Positions 60,411-64,000 of a stretch of DNA of 64,000 nucleotides are shown here, one piece after another. The DNA comes from Arabidopsis thaliana. Its lineage: Eukaryota > Streptophyta > Magnoliopsida > Brassicales > Brassicaceae. Made by a program: the position numbers and the translations under genes. Every line of letters begins with the position of its first letter. Position 1 is the first letter of the stretch. The DNA lies in assembly GCF_000001735.4 (NCBI RefSeq), contig NC_003070.9:186001-250000 (forward strand), written 5' to 3'. Under the pieces are notes generated by a model. That model was not told the DNA's origin. It did not search any database and saw only the letters and a program-made list of their open reading frames with translations.

Positions 60411-62329
60411 TCAACGTTTATAATTTGGGTTCTTCTCCAGCCAATCTTTTATGATTATACGAAGAGTGTGATTTGGAACGAGATTGTGATTCTCAAGCGG
60501 CTTGTTTGTCTTTGGAGAGGTTCGACCTCCTGACCTTAGCCACTTTCTGAATTCCTCTGCCTCGTAGGTGAAACCATCAGCAGCCACATGAGGATCTCGC
60601 ATTATCTCCTACAACATCACATATGAAATCGAACAACAGCGTTGATGATGTGGAACAAGTCTAGTTTTGTTTCAAGAGCTGAAAATCAAGGAAATATATA
60701 TATATATATATATACTTCAAATATCCTAACCATTGAAATGGGACACTTGAAATCTTCGAGACGTGGGTCTTCATCGCTCTCATTGCTTTTTGATTTCTCT
60801 ATAGTTTCCTTCCTTCCTTTCTTTGGTGATTCCTCAGGTTCTAGTATCCAACCCTGTTGGTTTTACACGACAAGAATCTCAATTGGTAATCTTGACACTA
60901 AATTATATATAGGGTTTTGTCTAACTTTATGACAATCTTGCTACTTACTGGATGTTCTTTAGGTGACTCGGGTTCCTCTTCCTCATCCCTTCTTCTTCCT
61001 TTGCTAATTGGTTTCTCAGCAGAAGTAGAGAATTCTGAGAATGAGTCTGATGGATTCCCGAGGTAGAAACTTCTTTCTCTATTAAACAAATGAAAGTTTA
61101 TGTTAGAACTCTACAATTAGTACTATAAACACACACACACACACACGTGTAATATCCCAAGCTAACCTTTGCTTGATGAGTTTCCCCTTGCAGATGAACC
61201 ATATTTTACAGCTATGAGGTGCATGTTGACTCACATACTCTGCTTTCCTAGATGTGATAGACATTCCCCTGCTTTATCAAAGAGAAGGTTAGAGTCTTTT
61301 GCTATATTTTTGGTTTACATTAGATTGATTCACTATTGATGGATTCTCAAGTTATCTTTACCTGGAATAGTGAGGATCAGCTGCTGCTCCCATAACGAGG
61401 TTCGTGATAATGTTTTGATAGATGAGTTCCACAATCCCTTCCCCCACATCATGTCCTGAGATCATTGATGTATCCACATCTTTTTCATTAACCTGCATCA
61501 ATATAGATTTCTATTAAATAAAATAAGTCAACATTATGTTTTCCTTTTAGCTCCATCAACCGAAAAGAGAACTCACCCCTTTGTTTATGCAGATATCACG
61601 GTACTTGTAGAGGCTATTTACTGAAGTATTCAGTTCTGAATCTTGGATTGCATCGATCTCACTTTGTTCAAGCCTACTTGCTGAAAATGCACAAACAAAA
61701 ACAGAGTAAAAATTCCAATCCTAACATCTGCATTGATTCAAGGTTAGTTCTTAGCATATGTGACATAAGTGCAATTGCAATCTCCCTGGAACATCTTATG
61801 TACTTTTTAACTCCCACTAGAAGAACAGATAAAGCAAAGGTCAAATTAAAACATGATGTGTGACTTAACTACAAATAGCTAGTAATAGCCGTATATGCCC
61901 AAAAAACGAATTTGTTTTGGAAGTAGGTAGGGTTGAAACCAAATTTGGTTTTAATTGTTAAAACAAACTATATCATCAATCATCTAATCTAAGACGTGTC
62001 AGAATTCAAGTAAATATAAGAATTATTAAATAAATTGATTATTTCGTCCGATCAACGTGACAAGTTATATATAATTGAATCGTCCATAAACAAGCTACTT
62101 CCCCTTATGAAAGTATCCCCGGCAGCCCCAACAAAACAAAATTTGCAAAAGTTAACGTAGAGAATGTACCAACAAAAGAAAAAGACTTACAAGAAGTGGT
62201 CAACGAAAATGGAAGATGAACATGAAGAAGGAAAATCTTCTTGACTTGAAGATTTTTCAAAGCCCATAACAAAGTTTTTTTACTTTCTCGAACATCTTGA
62301 TTCACTGCAACATATATGGCGTCTTCCAT
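60411..62329 (-). CDS. PUB54: Plant U-box 54, USP-U-box protein (PUB54, AT1G01680), third gene of the trio
   Basis: Seven exons on the minus strand: 62329-62191, 61680-61577, 61492-61362, 61268-61167, 61078-60949, 60853-60731, 60608-60411, giving 308 residues. USP-like domain (about 1-160; IYVAVNQDVRESKKTLLWALKNL, VMGAAADPHYSR) and C-terminal U-box (about 233-308; CPISM, DGFTYEAEEFRKWL). In place of the coiled coil of its neighbours there is a short charged linker rich in Glu, Lys and Ser (GRRRDEEEEPESPKEHP). Intron positions in the USP and U-box parts match the neighbours. Predicted E3 ubiquitin ligase. Intron 6 carries an (AT)n run (60694-60714) and intron 4 an (AC)9 run (61129-61146). Confidence 0.92.
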
Positions 62330-63241
62330 GGTTTCTTACTCTGGCTTTCTTTCTTTTTTTTGTGAGCAAAGGTATGGAGTTATGGAACTATTAGAAATGC
62401 ATGATATATAGTGGGAGAGGGACATCAAGGTAATAAATACAGTATATCTCTTTTCTTATCCCTTTGCAACAAAATTGCAAGGAGGTTTCGGACCATTTAC
62501 GTGTTATTTTCTCAGGTCAATGGCTTGTGAGGGTCTCGGTCATATATTATTTAATTCGACCGAGCAGTTGAACTTTACACTTGTATATTAAGTTTCCGGG
62601 AATACTAGTGTTAATTAATTCCTTAACACTTGGACATTAAGTTTCTGAGAATATTGTCGGAAATTATTGGTTTCGGGAGATGTTTTGGTGTACACGTATA
62701 CATCAAGTTTGTTTTTATAAATGTTGACTTCACTGCAGGTTTTAGTTCTAATAGTATGATTTTAAAAGATACCACTTTTTTTATTTTTTGTGTGTTTGGC
62801 AATTAGTATATGTAATTAAAAAAAAGGAATGTGAAGATATTAAAAAGAAAACATACTGTATTTGGTTCTTAACGGTTTGTGTGATGCATTTTTTAATGTT
62901 GTGTTGCATTCAGTATAAATCGTTTTCATTGTCACTTTCATCTAGAAATTATTGGGTTTGCATTCAGTATGGGCCATTTATACACAGCTAATGGGCTTTA
63001 TGGGCCTCTAAAATCGTCCCTTCCCCGCTATATTCATTGCACAAGAGCAAAAACTTAAAACAAAAATAAAAATAATTTCCCACTTTTCGTTCCTCTCAGT
63101 CAGTCGCTCTATCTCTGGATCTTTTCAAAATTCAAAATTCGGTTTCAGTTCTCTCACTCTCTCTCTCTCTATAGCATAAAGTTCATTATCGTGAATAGCT
63201 GCTGCTGCGTCTTCGTCTACTGGGTAGTGAGATCTTGGGTG
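62330..63241. other. Divergent promoter region of PUB54 and PRD3
   Basis: No gene seen. The PRD3 side holds three TGGGCC/TGGGCT motifs, annotated separately, and a (CT)n leader at about 63154-63171. Confidence 0.5.
62970..63006 (+). promoter_or_regulatory. Three site II (TGGGCY) motifs upstream of PRD3
   Basis: TGGGCC at 62970-62975, TGGGCT at 62992-62997, TGGGCC at 63001-63006, about 235-270 bp before the PRD3 start. Such clusters bind TCP factors in genes expressed in dividing cells. Confidence 0.5.
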
Positions 63242-64000
63242 ATGAAGATGAATATTAACAAAGCCTGCGATCTGAAATCTATTTCTGTCTTTCCTCCTAA
63301 TTTAAGGTGCCATCTCGCTTCTCTCCGTATCTCTCTCTTTCACAATTTGATTTGAGATTACACTGCGATTTCCATCGTTTAGGGTTTTTGTTTTGTTCCG
63401 AATCTGGTTTGTGACTGGAGACGAGTGTCAGTGATCTGTATGTGGACATTGTTTTTGATCTATTACCAACTAATTTATCGCTTCCCAGGAGAATCCATTA
63501 GGGTTTTGGCTACTGATAATGTTTACTCTTTGGAATTAGAAGGAGATCAGCAGAACCACAAGCATCTCAGCAGCTTCGATCTCAACAGTCACAGCAGTCC
63601 TTCTCTCAGGGACCTTCTTCGTCTCAGCGTGGTTGTGGTGGTTTTTCTCAGATGACTCAGAGTTCTATCGACGAACTCCTCATTAACGATCAGGTTTGCT
63701 ACTTAGCTATAGATCGTCTCTTCTTCTGATTATCGATTTCATATTTCTGTGCTTGCTTTTCCTTTTTGCACAGAGATTTAGTTCTCAGGAAAGAGATCTC
63801 TCTTTGAAGAAGGTTAGTAGTTGCTTACCTCCAATCAATCATAAACGAGAAGATAGTCAGTTGGTCGCTTCTAGATCTTCAAGTGGTCTTTCGAGAAGAT
63901 GGAGTTCTGCTTCAATTGGAGAGTCTAAGTGTAAGTATGCTCTTTCTAAATTCACAAATTAGCGTGGGGATATGTTCCTAATTTGATTCAACTTTTCTTC
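63242..64000 (+). CDS. PRD3: 5' end of PRD3, meiotic recombination initiation factor (AT1G01690); runs off the window
   Basis: Coding exons seen: 63242-63306, 63546-63693, 63774-63930; the GTAAGT donor at 63931 opens an intron that leaves the window. The first 123 codons read MKMNINKACDLKSISVFPPNL, then a Gln/Ser-rich stretch, QMTQSSIDELLINDQRFSSQERDLSLKK and a Ser-rich region. This N-terminal part has no known enzymatic domain. PRD3 is the plant counterpart of rice PAIR1 and is needed for meiotic double-strand breaks, with SPO11-1, PRD1, PRD2 and DFO. The acceptor of exon 2 is a tandem AAG|GAG site (63542 or 63545), which would add or drop one Arg. The gene is truncated only by the window edge. 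Confidence 0.88.

Overview
The window is nuclear plant DNA: AT-rich intergenic sequence, short GT-AG introns and plant-specific gene families. From the proteins and their order I recognise it as Arabidopsis thaliana, near the upper end of chromosome 1, spanning roughly AT1G01500 to AT1G01690. The species and locus names come from recognition, not from a search. Exon boundaries were worked out by hand from splice sites and reading phase. For every complete gene the spliced exons give one uninterrupted frame.

Left part (1-18.2 kb): the last exons of AT1G01500; ANGUSTIFOLIA (AN, plant CtBP-like); RVE3/ASG4 (SHAQKYF MYB-like clock family); AGL28 (type I MADS box, minus strand); AT1G01540 (membrane-anchored receptor-like kinase without an ectodomain); BPS1 (BYPASS1); and MPK11 (TEY-class MAP kinase).

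Middle (19-44.7 kb): AT1G01570 (DUF604/GT31-like); the tandem ferric reductases FRO2 and FRO1; and a convergent pair of cutin genes, CYP86A4 (fatty acid omega-hydroxylase) and GPAT4 (sn-2 glycerol-3-phosphate acyltransferase/phosphatase). These are followed by PIP1;3 (aquaporin) and a SEC14/CRAL-TRIO protein.

Right part (45-64 kb): a BTB/POZ protein, SPPL4 (signal-peptide-peptidase-like intramembrane protease), then three tandem minus-strand USP/U-box genes (AT1G01660, AT1G01670, PUB54/AT1G01680), and the 5' end of PRD3 (meiotic double-strand-break factor), which runs off the window.

Non-genic structure: a perfect 88-bp duplication behind RVE3; a degraded copy of the AN 5' end 34 kb from its source, lying in the CYP86A4-GPAT4 gap next to two tiny poly(A) insertions with 15-bp target-site duplications; a 140-bp inverted-repeat element in an SPPL4 intron; and a roughly 1.05-kb retroposon-like insertion with a perfect 19-bp target-site duplication upstream of SPPL4. 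I saw no tRNA, rRNA, CRISPR or prokaryotic features. There is no clearly new biological system here. The most unusual content is the small-scale duplication and insertion scars and the kinase-less USP/U-box array.
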